A stretch of 64,000 nt of DNA from Chamaesiphon sp. 341R_metabat_111. Lineage in GTDB: Bacteria > Cyanobacteriota > Cyanobacteriia > Cyanobacteriales > Chamaesiphonaceae. Positions 26,275-35,587 of this stretch are shown one piece after another. The stretch lies in the NCBI GenBank assembly GCA_025351825.1, contig JANXVE010000160.1, positions 56,672 through 120,671 of the forward strand, given 5' to 3'. The notes beneath the pieces are model-generated. The model searched no databases. It was not told the origin of the DNA and was given only the letters and a program-made list of their open reading frames with translations. How positions within the stretch are numbered: position 1 is the first letter of the stretch; every line of letters starts with the position of its first letter. The translations under genes and the position numbers were made by a program.

Positions 26275-26762
26275 AAGTTAAATCGTCCATCAGCTTTTTC
26301 GCTACCAATTGTCGCAGTAATTTTGACTTGATATTGACCAGTAACTTTCTCTTTTACTACTGCGGCATAATGCTTGCCACTGGCATCATAGCTGAGTGGA
26401 AGAGTTTTTAGTTTGCCATCCGGTAATTGGACATCGGCAGTTACTTTTGCGTTAGAGATAGCTTCATGAGTATCACCTTTTTGCAGGTACAAATCTAAGT
26501 GAGTTTCATTACTACCCTTCTCTGGAACGAACTCTAAATGATATTTACCCGACTCTACTACTTGTCCGCCCTTATTACTCTTACTACCCTTGCTACTTTC
26601 AGCTTTAGCTGGAGATGTAGTTGCTGAAGGTACAGTTTCCGCTATTGGTGCAGCAGCATTGTTGCTCGCTAAATCGCTGGTTTTGGACTCTTTGCTACAG
26701 GCTCCTAGTAATAACAGTCCAGCACTAGCTAAAGCAATAATTCCTGAAGTTAATAATTTCAT
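26247..26762 (-). CDS. Exported lipoprotein of the copper island
   Basis: 171 residues. A lipoprotein signal ends in LLLLGAC with C22 as the lipidated Cys. A Ser/Ala-rich linker follows, then a beta-rich domain (about 70-165): GKYHLEFVPEKG, HLDLYLQKGDTHEAISNAKVTADVQLPDGKLKTLPLSYD, KHYAAVVKEKVTGQYQVKITAT. This recalls FixH/YtkA-like immunoglobulin-type domains found with metal efflux systems. It follows the RND pump on the same strand but has its own TTTCATCT direct repeat at 26822-26840, so it is probably copper induced. The last residues VRVGDSLP come from a dispersed repeat. Position matches copC of copBAC loci, but homology is not shown. Confidence 0.65.
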   Translation of the reverse strand: MKLLTSGIIALASAGLLLLGACSKESKTSDLASNNAAAPIAETVPSATTSPAKAESSKGSKSNKGGQVVESGKYHLEFVPEKGSNETHLDLYLQKGDTHEAISNAKVTADVQLPDGKLKTLPLSYDASGKHYAAVVKEKVTGQYQVKITATIGSEKADGRFNFVRVGDSLP

Positions 26763-26821
26763 GTTCGCACTCCTAATTAAATATTTTGCCCTTCTGTCTA
26801 TGGATTGAATATAAACAGCTA

Positions 26822-26840
26822 AGATGAAATTCAGATGAAA
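26822..26840 (-). promoter_or_regulatory. Probable CopR box upstream of lipoprotein gene
   Basis: In gene orientation TTTCATCT-GAA-TTTCATCT, two exact 8-bp repeats 11 bp apart, followed about 9 bp later by a -10-like TATATT. Matches the other sites of this island. Confidence 0.75.
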
Positions 26841-26844
26841 TTTC

Positions 26845-26872
26845 GATTCTCTTACGAGAGGCTACGCCAACG
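26845..26872. repeat. Dispersed repeat family A, intergenic copy
   Basis: GATTCTCTTACGAGAGGCTA then CGCCAACG, between the RND gene stop and the CopR box. The TCTCT/AGAGG arms can form a short hairpin. Confidence 0.6.
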
Positions 26873-26895
26873 ATTAATGAGTGTAAAGTACACAA

Positions 26896-29800
26896 TCATT
26901 CTAGTTCAGCGATCGCATCAACTTCGGAAGTCTGCTCGGTTCTCTTCTTAATAATAAACTTACCAAATAGTGAATACAGAGCAGGTAAAACCAGCAATGT
27001 GAGCGCAGTCGAAGTAAATAATCCGCCAAACACCACCACCGCCAACGGTTGTAAAATCTCTTTACCAGCACCAGAACCAATTACTAGCGGTACCATCCCC
27101 AGAGCGGAAGCTAGAGCAGTCAGCAGAATTGCTACCAACCGTTCCATCGAACCTTCGACAATCACTTCTCGCAATGGCAATCCTTCAGCTAGTCGATGAT
27201 TGTAGTTATCAACTAGCAATAGCCCATTCCGAGTAGCAACTCCAAATAGAGTAATAAAGCCTACCATCGAAGCAACTGAGATAATCCCTCCACTGCTAGC
27301 AACAGCGATTACACCGCCGATGAGCGCGAGTGGGAGATTAATCATAATCATTAGCGTAGCAGGAATGGAATTGACAGCAAAATAGATCAGAATTGCGATC
27401 GCAATCAGCGAAAATGCTCCAGCGACAATTAGGGTTTGAGTAGCTTGTTCTTGGGCTTGAAATTGTCCACCAAACTGGACATAATAGCCGCTGGGGAGGC
27501 TAATTGCTTTGACTTTCGATCGCACGTCAGCAATTACCGAACCCAAATCTCTACCGCTGACATTAGCTGAAACGATAATCAGCCTGGATACATTTTCGCG
27601 ATTAATCGTACTCGGCCCACTACCATATTCTACTTTAGCTACTTGCGATAGCGGGATTTTTTGACCGCCTGGAATATCAATGAGTAAATTACCTAACACG
27701 TCCAAATTATTGCGGTATTTCTCATCTAGCCACACCACTAGATTAAATGTCTGCTGTTTTTCTAATACTTGCGATACAGTTCGTCCATTTAGTCCAGTCT
27801 CGATCGTTTCGGCTAATTCGCCAATACTCAAACCATACCGTGCAGCGGCAGCTCGATCGAATTTAATTTCTACTTGTTTAACGGGAATTTGCGGTTCTAA
27901 TTGGAGATCGACAATGCCAGCAACTCCGCCCATTGCTGCTTGGACTTGTTGACCGATTTTGCGAAGTTCGGGTAATTCGGGGCCATAAATCTTCACCGCG
28001 ATCGCACTGCGAACTCCCGACAAAATCTCATCCATCCGGTGCGAGATAAAGCCCCCAATATTAGTCGCTACCCCAGGTAATTTACCAAGCTCTGTTCTCA
28101 GGCTGGCGATCGTTTTCTCACGATTTTTATCTCCTGCTTCACTAATTTGAACATCCAATTCACCCGAATTAACGCCAGCCACATCCGCATCACCTTGAGC
28201 AAATCCCGCCCGAAATTGGATCGCATCAAATCGTTTATCATCTTTGAATGCAGACATCACCGCTAAAGCTGCTTGGTTGGTAGATTCCAATGACTGCCCA
28301 GGATAAAGAGTCATGGCATTAACTAGCGATCGATCTTGAAACTCTGGTAAAAATACCTTTCCTAAGCTAGGCAAAATCACCATTGCAGCCACGAATCCGG
28401 CTAGAGATATGCCCAGGATAATTTTCGGAAATTTCATCGCCATCAGCAGCAATGGTCGATAAATCTGGTGTGCCATTTTCTCGACAAAAGTTTCGGCACT
28501 GGGTAATTTACGATTGGCTAAAAGTAACGCGCAAAGAGCAGGGGTAAGCGTCAGAGCAACTAAAGTAGATGCCAAAATCGAGAGCAAATAAGCCATCCCC
28601 ATCGGCGTAAAAATTCGTCCTTCTACACCCGACAGGACGAAAATGGGAGCGAAGACAACCGCGATAATTACTGTCGAAAATAAGACGCTGACTCGAACTT
28701 CTACCGAGCCATCAAATACGACTTGTAAAGGCGGTTTTGGATTAGCTGCAACCTGATTTTCTCTTAGTCGTCGATAGACATTTTCCATATCAACGATCGC
28801 ATCATCGACTACAGAACCAATTGCTACGACTAAACCCCCCAGAGTCATGGTATTTAAACCCTGTCCCGTCCAGTTTAAAATAATTAATCCTAACAATAGG
28901 GATAGTGGTAGAGCACTCAGACTAATCAGCACCGTCCGCCAATTCATCAGGAATATAATCAAGATTGCCGATACAATAATTGTCCCATCTCTGAGTGCTT
29001 CTTCAACGTTGCTAATTGAGGCTTCAATGAATATATTTTGGTCGAAAGTTTTAGTGAATGTGACATCTTTTGGAAGTCCCGCTTTTAGCTCCGCCATTGC
29101 TGCTTCGACAGCTTTAACTACTGTCGGTGTATCGGCGACTGGCTGTTTGGTAACTGTTAAAATTAATGCCCGTTTACCCCGAAATAATCCATCGCCACGG
29201 CGCAGTGCTGGCGCAATTTTGACATCGGCAACTTGTTCGAGTAATACTGGTGCGCCATTAATCGCTTTAATTGCGGATTTTTGGAGTTGTTCTATGGATT
29301 CAATCCGCCCAATTCCCCGCACTAACATCTCTCGATCGGGACTAATCAAAAATCCCCCTGGGACGTTAGCATTAGAATTCTGGACGGCTTTGGTAACATC
29401 CGCCACAGAGACGTTAAATGCTTTGAGCTTGTCTGGATTAATTAATACTTGATATTGACGCTCATCACCACCGTAAAGAAAGACATTACTTACCCCAGGA
29501 ACGGCTAACAATCGGTTGCGAACATCCCAATTCACCGCCCGCCAAACTTCCATCATGTCGTTACCTGAAAAAGCATATTTTACCGTCCAACCTAAAGGCG
29601 AACTAACAGGTAATATCTCTGGTTGTCCGACACCTTTGGGTAAAATACTCTGCACCCGTTGGAGTCGTTCGGTGACGAGTTGACGAGCGCGATAAATATC
29701 TGTTTGTAAGCTAAATACAGCTTTGACTGAAGCAATCCCCACCGCTGAAGAGGAGCGCAGAGATTCTAAACCAGGCGTACCATTAATCGCACTTTCGATC

Positions 29801-30003
29801 GGGCGAGTAACTAAAGATTCTACTTCTTCTGGTGCTAATCCAGGTGCATCGGCTTGAATTTCGACCTGTGGCGGTGCGAATGCCGGAAATACATCTAGGG
29901 GCATTTGTCCGAGTACACGCCATCCCCAGAAACTAATTAGCAGGGATGCGATGACTATCAGCCACCGTTGGGAGATCGACCATTTTACAATTGTGTTTAG
30001 CAT
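26896..30003 (-). CDS. copA: Heavy-metal efflux RND transporter permease (CopA/CusA/CzcA type)
   Basis: 1035 residues, full length for the HME-RND family. It begins MLNTIVKWSISQRWLIVIASLLI. The periplasmic porter domain carries LYGGDERQYQVLINPDKL and GVRSAIAVKIYGPELPEL. TM4 has the proton-relay acidic pair in GGLVVAIGSVVDDAIVDMENVYRRL. It drives metal export from periplasm or cytosol with the adaptor encoded 5 bp upstream. Adjacency to CopM-, CopR- and CopS-like genes points to copper (the Synechocystis copBAC system), although zinc, cobalt or silver cannot be excluded from sequence. No outer-membrane channel gene is present in the island. Confidence 0.88.
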   Translation of the reverse strand: MLNTIVKWSISQRWLIVIASLLISFWGWRVLGQMPLDVFPAFAPPQVEIQADAPGLAPEEVESLVTRPIESAINGTPGLESLRSSSAVGIASVKAVFSLQTDIYRARQLVTERLQRVQSILPKGVGQPEILPVSSPLGWTVKYAFSGNDMMEVWRAVNWDVRNRLLAVPGVSNVFLYGGDERQYQVLINPDKLKAFNVSVADVTKAVQNSNANVPGGFLISPDREMLVRGIGRIESIEQLQKSAIKAINGAPVLLEQVADVKIAPALRRGDGLFRGKRALILTVTKQPVADTPTVVKAVEAAMAELKAGLPKDVTFTKTFDQNIFIEASISNVEEALRDGTIIVSAILIIFLMNWRTVLISLSALPLSLLLGLIILNWTGQGLNTMTLGGLVVAIGSVVDDAIVDMENVYRRLRENQVAANPKPPLQVVFDGSVEVRVSVLFSTVIIAVVFAPIFVLSGVEGRIFTPMGMAYLLSILASTLVALTLTPALCALLLANRKLPSAETFVEKMAHQIYRPLLLMAMKFPKIILGISLAGFVAAMVILPSLGKVFLPEFQDRSLVNAMTLYPGQSLESTNQAALAVMSAFKDDKRFDAIQFRAGFAQGDADVAGVNSGELDVQISEAGDKNREKTIASLRTELGKLPGVATNIGGFISHRMDEILSGVRSAIAVKIYGPELPELRKIGQQVQAAMGGVAGIVDLQLEPQIPVKQVEIKFDRAAAARYGLSIGELAETIETGLNGRTVSQVLEKQQTFNLVVWLDEKYRNNLDVLGNLLIDIPGGQKIPLSQVAKVEYGSGPSTINRENVSRLIIVSANVSGRDLGSVIADVRSKVKAISLPSGYYVQFGGQFQAQEQATQTLIVAGAFSLIAIAILIYFAVNSIPATLMIMINLPLALIGGVIAVASSGGIISVASMVGFITLFGVATRNGLLLVDNYNHRLAEGLPLREVIVEGSMERLVAILLTALASALGMVPLVIGSGAGKEILQPLAVVVFGGLFTSTALTLLVLPALYSLFGKFIIKKRTEQTSEVDAIAELE

Positions 30004-30008
30004 GATAA

Positions 30009-31949
30009 TTAGTTTTTATCGACCTTAGTAAAACTAATCTCGGCATCTTCATGAGCAGTAACGTGATGATTGCTTTCAGTAGCTGCTTCTAGTACTGGTA
30101 GATGGTTCGGCTCATCCTCTGATTTAATTAGATCTATCGAGCTAATCGCATTCCGTTCGCTTCTTTTCCCCAATAAAAAAGCACCACCGCCTAAGATGCC
30201 AACGGCTGGTACTAAGCCCCAGATTAGGTAAGGCGGTAGTTGGCTTTGACTAGCAGCATCGGGTTTGGCTGCTGTGCCATGCTCGCTAGCTGGCTTACTT
30301 TTGAGGGATTGGGCATAGAGTTGGGGCGCACGTTGACTGACTACTGAATCACCGACAAATAGTCCCGCCTTGACTTCGACTAGATCGCCGACAGTTTGAC
30401 CGAGGGTAACGGTGGTAGGCTGATAGCCATCGCCGCTTTTGACATAGACTAATTTCTCTAGATTGGCTTCTACAACAGCACTGGCTGGAATTACTACTAC
30501 TGGGGTAGTGACTTGACTGGTAGCTAATTTGATTTCGGCAAAGGTTCCAGCTTTGAGTAACCTATCGCTATTTGATAACGTTGCTTGAACGGGCACTACC
30601 CGACTCTGGGGGTCTACTGCCGTCCCAATCCGAGAAATCTGACCGGAAAACAATTTGTCACCTGCTCCAGGCACTTTTACACTAACCTGTTGCCCAATTT
30701 TGAGTCGTCCTAAGTCACGTTCGTAGATATTCGCAGTTACCAATACTTGTCGATCGTCGGTAATCGTCATTAACTTGGCACCAGCATCAGCTACAGACTG
30801 CCCGATCGTGATTTCTCGATCGGCAATTGTGCCATCGATCGGGGCTGTAATCGTTACTATCCCCTGAGCATTAGCAAAGGTTCCCAGTTGTGCCAATCGT
30901 CCCTGATAGCTAGCATCACTGAGTCTGAGTTGAGTTTGCGCGGCGGTTACGGCGGAGTTCGCTTTTTGGAGTTGCGCGTTGGCTTCGACTGTGGATTTTT
31001 GGTTCGTCGCTTTTGCCAATTGCCCTGTGGCTTCGGCTACCTGTTTTTCGGCATCCCGTAATTCTCGCAGGGGCAAATCGGTTTCGGCTTTTCGCAAGTC
31101 TGTCTCGGCTTGAGCCACTCCTGACTGACTTTGCGCTTTGATTAATGCAGTTCGCGCCTGGGCTAGTTTAGCCTGAGATTCCAACATCTGACGGCGTGCC
31201 AGTGCCCCACTCTTAACTAGTTCTACATCCTTTTGATACCGCTCTTGGGCTAATTCTAGTTCGGTTTGAGCGGAGCTGATTTCGGCGGTGGCGATTTGTT
31301 GTTGACGTTGATAGCTAGTTTTCGCCGCTCGAACTACCGAACCATTTTTGACTAGTTGTTGCTCTCGCGTGAGTCTGGCTTGAGCGACGGTTAATTGACT
31401 CCGCGCTTGATTTGTTTCTGCGGTGGCGACTTCGACAATCTTACTAGAGCTTCGTTGGGCGAGGGTTCGATCGGTTTGGGCTTGTTGGAGTAGGGCGATT
31501 GCTGTCGATCGTTTTTCGAGCGCACCTGTTCGTAGTTCATTTAGTTCGGGGCTAGAAAGCATCGCTAATACCTGCCCTGCTTTTACTTGAGCACCAGGTT
31601 GTACTAGCAGTTGTATGAGTTTGCCCTTGATTGGGGCAGTGACTTCTACTTTTTTGCTAGGTAATAATTCGATCTGCCCAGTAGCAGAAATTTCGACATT
31701 TAAACTTTGTTTTTTGGCGACGACTGTTTGCACGCCAATCTGTTGAGCCGTTGCGCCATCAATCTGGACATTAGTACTTTTAGATCCCTCTTCACCACCA
31801 AATTCATTCCCATGCCCACCATGAGCAAATGCTGATGCAGATATTGTCAATATCGATAAGGGTAATAATAACCAGATCGAGTGCCGAAAATGCACCGCTA
31901 TCGTGGGACGTGGTGATGAAAGTGTGTGAGATTTTGTACTTATGACCAT
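30009..31949 (-). CDS. copB: RND periplasmic adaptor (CopB/CusB type)
   Basis: 646 residues. An N-terminal hydrophobic export signal (about 26-42) precedes HGGHGNEFGGEEG (43-55), a His-rich putative metal site. The lipoyl half-motif VEVTAPIKGKLIQLLVQPGAQVKAGQVLAML is followed by an unusually long Ala/Gln/Glu coiled-coil hairpin (about 145-350), then ITAPIDGTIADREITIGQSV and the beta-barrel. A second hydrophobic segment (YLIWGLVPAVGILGGGAFLLG, about 575-595) and a His-containing tail are extra to standard adaptors. It starts the copBA operon, with a CopR box at 31996-32014, and is separated from the pump gene by 5 bp. Confidence 0.87.
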   Translation of the reverse strand: MVISTKSHTLSSPRPTIAVHFRHSIWLLLPLSILTISASAFAHGGHGNEFGGEEGSKSTNVQIDGATAQQIGVQTVVAKKQSLNVEISATGQIELLPSKKVEVTAPIKGKLIQLLVQPGAQVKAGQVLAMLSSPELNELRTGALEKRSTAIALLQQAQTDRTLAQRSSSKIVEVATAETNQARSQLTVAQARLTREQQLVKNGSVVRAAKTSYQRQQQIATAEISSAQTELELAQERYQKDVELVKSGALARRQMLESQAKLAQARTALIKAQSQSGVAQAETDLRKAETDLPLRELRDAEKQVAEATGQLAKATNQKSTVEANAQLQKANSAVTAAQTQLRLSDASYQGRLAQLGTFANAQGIVTITAPIDGTIADREITIGQSVADAGAKLMTITDDRQVLVTANIYERDLGRLKIGQQVSVKVPGAGDKLFSGQISRIGTAVDPQSRVVPVQATLSNSDRLLKAGTFAEIKLATSQVTTPVVVIPASAVVEANLEKLVYVKSGDGYQPTTVTLGQTVGDLVEVKAGLFVGDSVVSQRAPQLYAQSLKSKPASEHGTAAKPDAASQSQLPPYLIWGLVPAVGILGGGAFLLGKRSERNAISSIDLIKSEDEPNHLPVLEAATESNHHVTAHEDAEISFTKVDKN

Positions 31950-31995
31950 AGCGATCGGGTAATCGAGTGCTGACTTCCTTCAGATTGGCAGCTCT

Positions 31996-32014
31996 AGATG
32001 AAATTGAGATGAAC
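31996..32014 (-). promoter_or_regulatory. Probable CopR box upstream of copBA
   Basis: In gene orientation GTTCATCT-CAA-TTTCATCT: repeats 11 bp apart, one with a single mismatch, 47-65 bp before the adaptor start. Overlaps an inverted AGATGAACTCATCT segment. Confidence 0.7.
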
Positions 32015-32034
32015 TCATCTCAATTTAGGTTAAT

Positions 32035-32397
32035 TTAACGTCCGATCGATCTCAACTGCACTTCGACACTCCGTAGATAATCGAGATCGTCGATCGTTTC
32101 TGGCAACAAATTTCCAGACTCAATGGCTGCTTTAACTAAATCTTTAGCAGCAATTCTTCCTGTTCGCGCACCATCAAGTAAAGAAGCAAATCCAGGGATA
32201 GAATGATCCCGATATGCACCCTGATAGGCATTCCCAACCAAGTTAAACGGGGTGATATATTTTCTGGCGGGAATATTATTACTTATTTTAGTCATTGGCT
32301 GTGCGATCGCTGCTTTATGACTTCTTGCTTGTGCGGACGTACTTACAGCTAATGAAATAGCAACAATTGATAAGCCAGTTATAAATAAACGTTTCAT
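32035..32397 (-). CDS. Small exported protein of the copper island
   Basis: 120 residues. A clear signal peptide (MKRLFITGLSIVAISLAVSTSAQA) precedes a basic segment and a helical domain (GFASLLDGARTGRIAAKDLVKAAIESGNLLPETIDDLDYLRSVEVQLRSI). No Cys, and few Met or His, so it is not an obvious metal store. I do not recognise the family. Its promoter has four TTTCATCT-like units at 11-bp steps, the strongest CopR-type site in the island, so strong copper induction is predicted. Confidence 0.65.
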   Translation of the reverse strand: MKRLFITGLSIVAISLAVSTSAQARSHKAAIAQPMTKISNNIPARKYITPFNLVGNAYQGAYRDHSIPGFASLLDGARTGRIAAKDLVKAAIESGNLLPETIDDLDYLRSVEVQLRSIGR

Positions 32398-32456
32398 AAA
32401 GAATACACCTTTTGTTATGGATCGAATAACCTCTCTATTTACAGACTAACAATCCA

Positions 32457-32497
32457 AGATGAAATCTAGATGAAAATACTATGAAACTTAGATGAAT
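32457..32497 (-). promoter_or_regulatory. Probable four-unit CopR array upstream of small exported protein
   Basis: AGATGAAA (32457), AGATGAAA (32468), CTATGAAA (32479) and AGATGAAT (32490) on the plus strand are exactly 11 bp apart, one helical turn each. In gene orientation they read as TTTCATCT-type units. Located 60-100 bp before the start codon. Confidence 0.75.
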
Positions 32498-32624
32498 TTA
32501 TGATATCAAATAAGGCAAATTCTTGAGAGTATTTATCATTAAATAAAAACTATGCTTAATGATGGGGGTATAAGTCATAATTCGTACCCCCATTCATGCC
32601 TCAGATTAGATGAATTTTTTATAA

Positions 32625-33320
32625 CTATTTAGTTACAGCCCATTCTTTCTGCCATTGAGTCATCAGATCGATTTCTGCCTGTTGAGATTTAACGATATTC
32701 TGGGCGAATTTTTTCATCTGTGGGCGTTTGGATTTTAGCAATAAATCCTTACCCATTGTCACAGCACCTTGATGATGGGGAATCATCGCATCGAGAAATC
32801 TGAGATCGAATCCAGCGTCAGCTTTTCCCAATGACATACTCATCATCATTGACTGTTTGTGTTCTGGAGTCATCGCCATCTCATGGTTCATTTCTGCGTG
32901 CCACATCACTGGTGTTGTAGATGCTTTGGGATACCATTGTTTACGCCACAATTTCATTTCCGCGATGTCTTTTTGTTGATCGGCAAGAATACCTTTCGCT
33001 AGTTTAATTAATTCAGGGCGTTTGGATTTGGCGAGTACTTCCTGTGACATCACCAAGGCACCTTGATGATGGGGAATCATACTATCGAGAAAGCGCAGAT
33101 CGTAGTTGGCATCCGCAGGGCCGACATCCATACTATGATTCATCATGCCGCCCTTTTTCATGCCCTCATGGTTCATGCCGCCGTGATTCATCCCGTCGTT
33201 TTGAGCGATAGTTGAAGTCGATCTAGGCTGATTTGTTAAGTTAGCGATCGCAAAGGAACCAAATCCAATTGTCCCCGTCGCTATAGCGATCGATGTCAGC
33301 AGTTTAGTTTTAGAATTCAT
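32625..33320 (-). CDS. copM: CopM-like periplasmic DUF305 copper-binding protein
   Basis: 231 residues from MNSKTKLLTSIAIATG; a TTG 15 bp upstream is the other start. A signal peptide or anchor is followed by a Met/His-rich segment (MNHGGMNHEGMKKGG, MMNHSM). Two DUF305 repeats follow, each with FDLRFLDxMIPHHQGAxxM (the first NYDLRFLDSMIPHHQGALVM) and a closing WxKEWxxK motif; HH and Met side chains are the expected Cu(I) ligands. In Synechocystis, CopM is a periplasmic Cu-binding DUF305 protein encoded with copRS. Here it is divergent from copR, with CopR-type boxes between them. Confidence 0.85.
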   Translation of the reverse strand: MNSKTKLLTSIAIATGTIGFGSFAIANLTNQPRSTSTIAQNDGMNHGGMNHEGMKKGGMMNHSMDVGPADANYDLRFLDSMIPHHQGALVMSQEVLAKSKRPELIKLAKGILADQQKDIAEMKLWRKQWYPKASTTPVMWHAEMNHEMAMTPEHKQSMMMSMSLGKADAGFDLRFLDAMIPHHQGAVTMGKDLLLKSKRPQMKKFAQNIVKSQQAEIDLMTQWQKEWAVTK

Positions 33321-33371
33321 GATGGTTAGAAGCAATAATAATTTTGATGTTACTACTATCTTAGAGAAATG

Positions 33372-33390
33372 AGATGAAATTAAGATGAAA
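33372..33390 (-). promoter_or_regulatory. Probable CopR box upstream of copM
   Basis: In gene orientation TTTCATCT-TAA-TTTCATCT, two exact units 11 bp apart, 52-70 bp before the copM start. Confidence 0.75.
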
Positions 33391-33405
33391 TGAGTTGAGT
33401 CAAAA

Positions 33406-33424
33406 TTTCACGTTAGTTTCATCT
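33406..33424 (+). promoter_or_regulatory. Probable CopR box upstream of copR (autoregulation)
   Basis: TTTCACGT-TAG-TTTCATCT on the plus strand: 11-bp spacing, first unit with two mismatches, 26-44 bp before the copR ATG. A weaker match fits moderate autoregulation. Confidence 0.6.
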
Positions 33425-33449
33425 AGTTTTGGGATGATTAGTATTAAGC

Positions 33450-34148
33450 ATGAAAATTCTACTAATCGAAGACGAACCAGACTTGGGTGCCATCATCCAA
33501 ACCAGCCTTTCTCATCACCAATATGTCGTCGATTGGGCACAAGATGGTCAAATTGGCTGGGAATATCTGATAACTAATCCCACAATCTACTCACTGGCGA
33601 TTATCGATTGGATGCTACCCAAAGTCTCTGGAATCGAAATTTGTCGGCGGTTACGTGCTGGCAAATATACTTTACCAATTTTGATGCTGACTGCGCGCGA
33701 TCGAATGGAAGACAAAATCACCGGATTGGACGCTGGAGCGGATGACTATCTAGTCAAACCATTTGGGATGGAGGAACTCCTAGCGCGGCTTCGTGCCCTC
33801 CACCGTCGCGCTCCCACATTTCAGCCAGAACAATTGCAAGTAGGGCAGCTCCGGCTCGACTATGGTAACAATGCGGTGTTTATTATCAATTCAGCCGGAC
33901 AGGAACAGTCTATCGGATTGACAGCTAAGGAGTTTCAACTATTAGAATATCTGATGCAACATCCAGATTGGACGCTCACCCACGACCAAATTCGCAATCG
34001 GATTTGGGCACTCGATACCGAATCTGCCAGTAATATTGTTGCCGCTCAAATTCGGCTATTGCGGAAGAAGTTAGCCGAGTTTGGCTGTGGGGATGCGATC
34101 GAAACCGTTCGCGGCTTTGGATATCGGCTCAATTCTATCAATAAATAA
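33450..34148 (+). CDS. copR: CopR-type OmpR family response regulator
   Basis: 232 residues. The receiver domain has the acidic pair in IEDEPD, the phosphoacceptor D53 in IIDWMLPKVSG, T81 and K103 (DYLVKPFGM). The C-terminal OmpR-type winged helix (about 130-230) has LTAKEFQLLEYLMQHP, IRNRIW and TVRGFGYRLN. OmpR-family regulators bind tandem direct repeats with about 11-bp period, which is the arrangement in front of five genes of this island. The kinase copS follows 45 bp downstream. Role assigned by context with CopM and the RND pump. Confidence 0.88.
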   Translation: MKILLIEDEPDLGAIIQTSLSHHQYVVDWAQDGQIGWEYLITNPTIYSLAIIDWMLPKVSGIEICRRLRAGKYTLPILMLTARDRMEDKITGLDAGADDYLVKPFGMEELLARLRALHRRAPTFQPEQLQVGQLRLDYGNNAVFIINSAGQEQSIGLTAKEFQLLEYLMQHPDWTLTHDQIRNRIWALDTESASNIVAAQIRLLRKKLAEFGCGDAIETVRGFGYRLNSINK

Positions 34149-34193
34149 AGAGGTAACGATCGACGATCGATTATCAACGATCGACTACTAAAA

Positions 34194-35582
34194 GTGCATC
34201 AAAATCGACTGTTCAATCGGACCCGTGTTCAGCTAACTGTCACCTATGCGATCGTGATTGGCATAATTACCCTCATGTCTGGATTCGCGATTCATCTAGT
34301 CCTAATTCGGGCATTTGAGCGAACGGTAAATCGTGAATTGGATACCCTATCTGGTACTGTTCACGATACACTTGAAGCTGTTTTAGAACAACCAGGCATC
34401 GTCAATCCAATCGCGACAGGTTTACTCCCAGGATTGTGTGTGACGGGGAAAATATGTGCGCCGATTAAAGCCAATGCCAAGATCGCCGAACTGACCCAAA
34501 AGCAAGGCTATTGTCTCAGATTATTAGACCTCACGGGTCAGGAGATTGCGACATTAGGAACCAAGCCCCACCCATTCGCGCTCCAGACAGGATCGCCATC
34601 GACACATTCACACCCACAGACACATTGGCAAACGATTACCGATCCGCGTGGCGAACGCTATCACATTCATACGCTACCACTTAAAACGATCGACAATCGC
34701 GACTGGGGTTATCTTCAGGTTGCTCAATCCTTTCATCAATTGGATGAATACATGAGTAGTCTGCATCTGCTCCTGATGTTTGGGGTGCCCCTGGCGATGT
34801 TGCTGATTGGTGGGGCGAGTTGGTGGTTATCAGGATTGGCGATCCAACCCATCTATCAGTCGTACCAGCAGATGCAGCAGTTTACCACCGATGCCGCCCA
34901 TGAACTTCGCACGCCTCTGGCAGTAACGCAGATTGCAGTAGAAAGTGCGCTGGCTGCAAAGATCGTCGAACCAGAATCTCGCAACAATTTAGAAATTGCC
35001 CAGCGTCAAATTCGCCATCTGACTTGTCTAGCTGAAGATTTACTGTGGCTATCGCGGTTGGAAACAAAGCAATTGTCGATGAAGTTGCAGCCCTGTTGTT
35101 TGAACGATCTTGTCAGCGATTTGGAAGAAGAATTAGCTCCGCTGGCAATTGCTGCTTCGATCGATCTCCGCCTAGCAATCCTGACGCATCAACAACTATA
35201 TACGATCGGTGACAGCGATCGACTGTACAGATCGATCGCCAATTTGATTCACAATGCTATTAAGTACACTCCCGCTGGTGGAATAGTTACCATCCGGTTA
35301 GAACTGGCAGATCGGGATGCTACAATCTCGATCGAAGATAATGGCATCGGGATTGCTGCGGCAGATTTACCACATATTTTCGATCGCTTTTATCGAGTCC
35401 AATCCGACAGATCTCGGACTACAGGTGGAACGGGATTAGGCTTGGCAATTGCTAGGGCGATTATCCGATCGCATCAGGGCACAATCCAAGTTCAGAGCCA
35501 GGTTCAACCATCATCGATCGCACGTCGAGGCACGATATTTACAGTGCGGCTACCTGCAAAAACAAAACTTACAGGTGGTTAA
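34194..35582 (+). CDS. copS: CopS-type copper-sensing histidine kinase
   Basis: 462 residues from a GTG start. Two membrane segments (about 17-39 and 191-212) enclose a periplasmic sensor of about 150 residues that holds two Cys pairs (LCVTGKIC, 82-88) and several His (HPFAL, HSHPQTHWQ, YHIHT), plausible copper ligands. The HisKA acceptor is H236 (TTDAAHELRTPLA). The ATPase motifs are LIHNAIKYTP, IEDNGIGI, IFDRFYRV and GGTGLGLAIARAII. A periplasmic sensor of this type in Synechocystis binds copper directly. The partner is the upstream copR. Confidence 0.86.
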   Translation: MHQNRLFNRTRVQLTVTYAIVIGIITLMSGFAIHLVLIRAFERTVNRELDTLSGTVHDTLEAVLEQPGIVNPIATGLLPGLCVTGKICAPIKANAKIAELTQKQGYCLRLLDLTGQEIATLGTKPHPFALQTGSPSTHSHPQTHWQTITDPRGERYHIHTLPLKTIDNRDWGYLQVAQSFHQLDEYMSSLHLLLMFGVPLAMLLIGGASWWLSGLAIQPIYQSYQQMQQFTTDAAHELRTPLAVTQIAVESALAAKIVEPESRNNLEIAQRQIRHLTCLAEDLLWLSRLETKQLSMKLQPCCLNDLVSDLEEELAPLAIAASIDLRLAILTHQQLYTIGDSDRLYRSIANLIHNAIKYTPAGGIVTIRLELADRDATISIEDNGIGIAAADLPHIFDRFYRVQSDRSRTTGGTGLGLAIARAIIRSHQGTIQVQSQVQPSSIARRGTIFTVRLPAKTKLTGG

Positions 35583-35587
35583 ATTAA

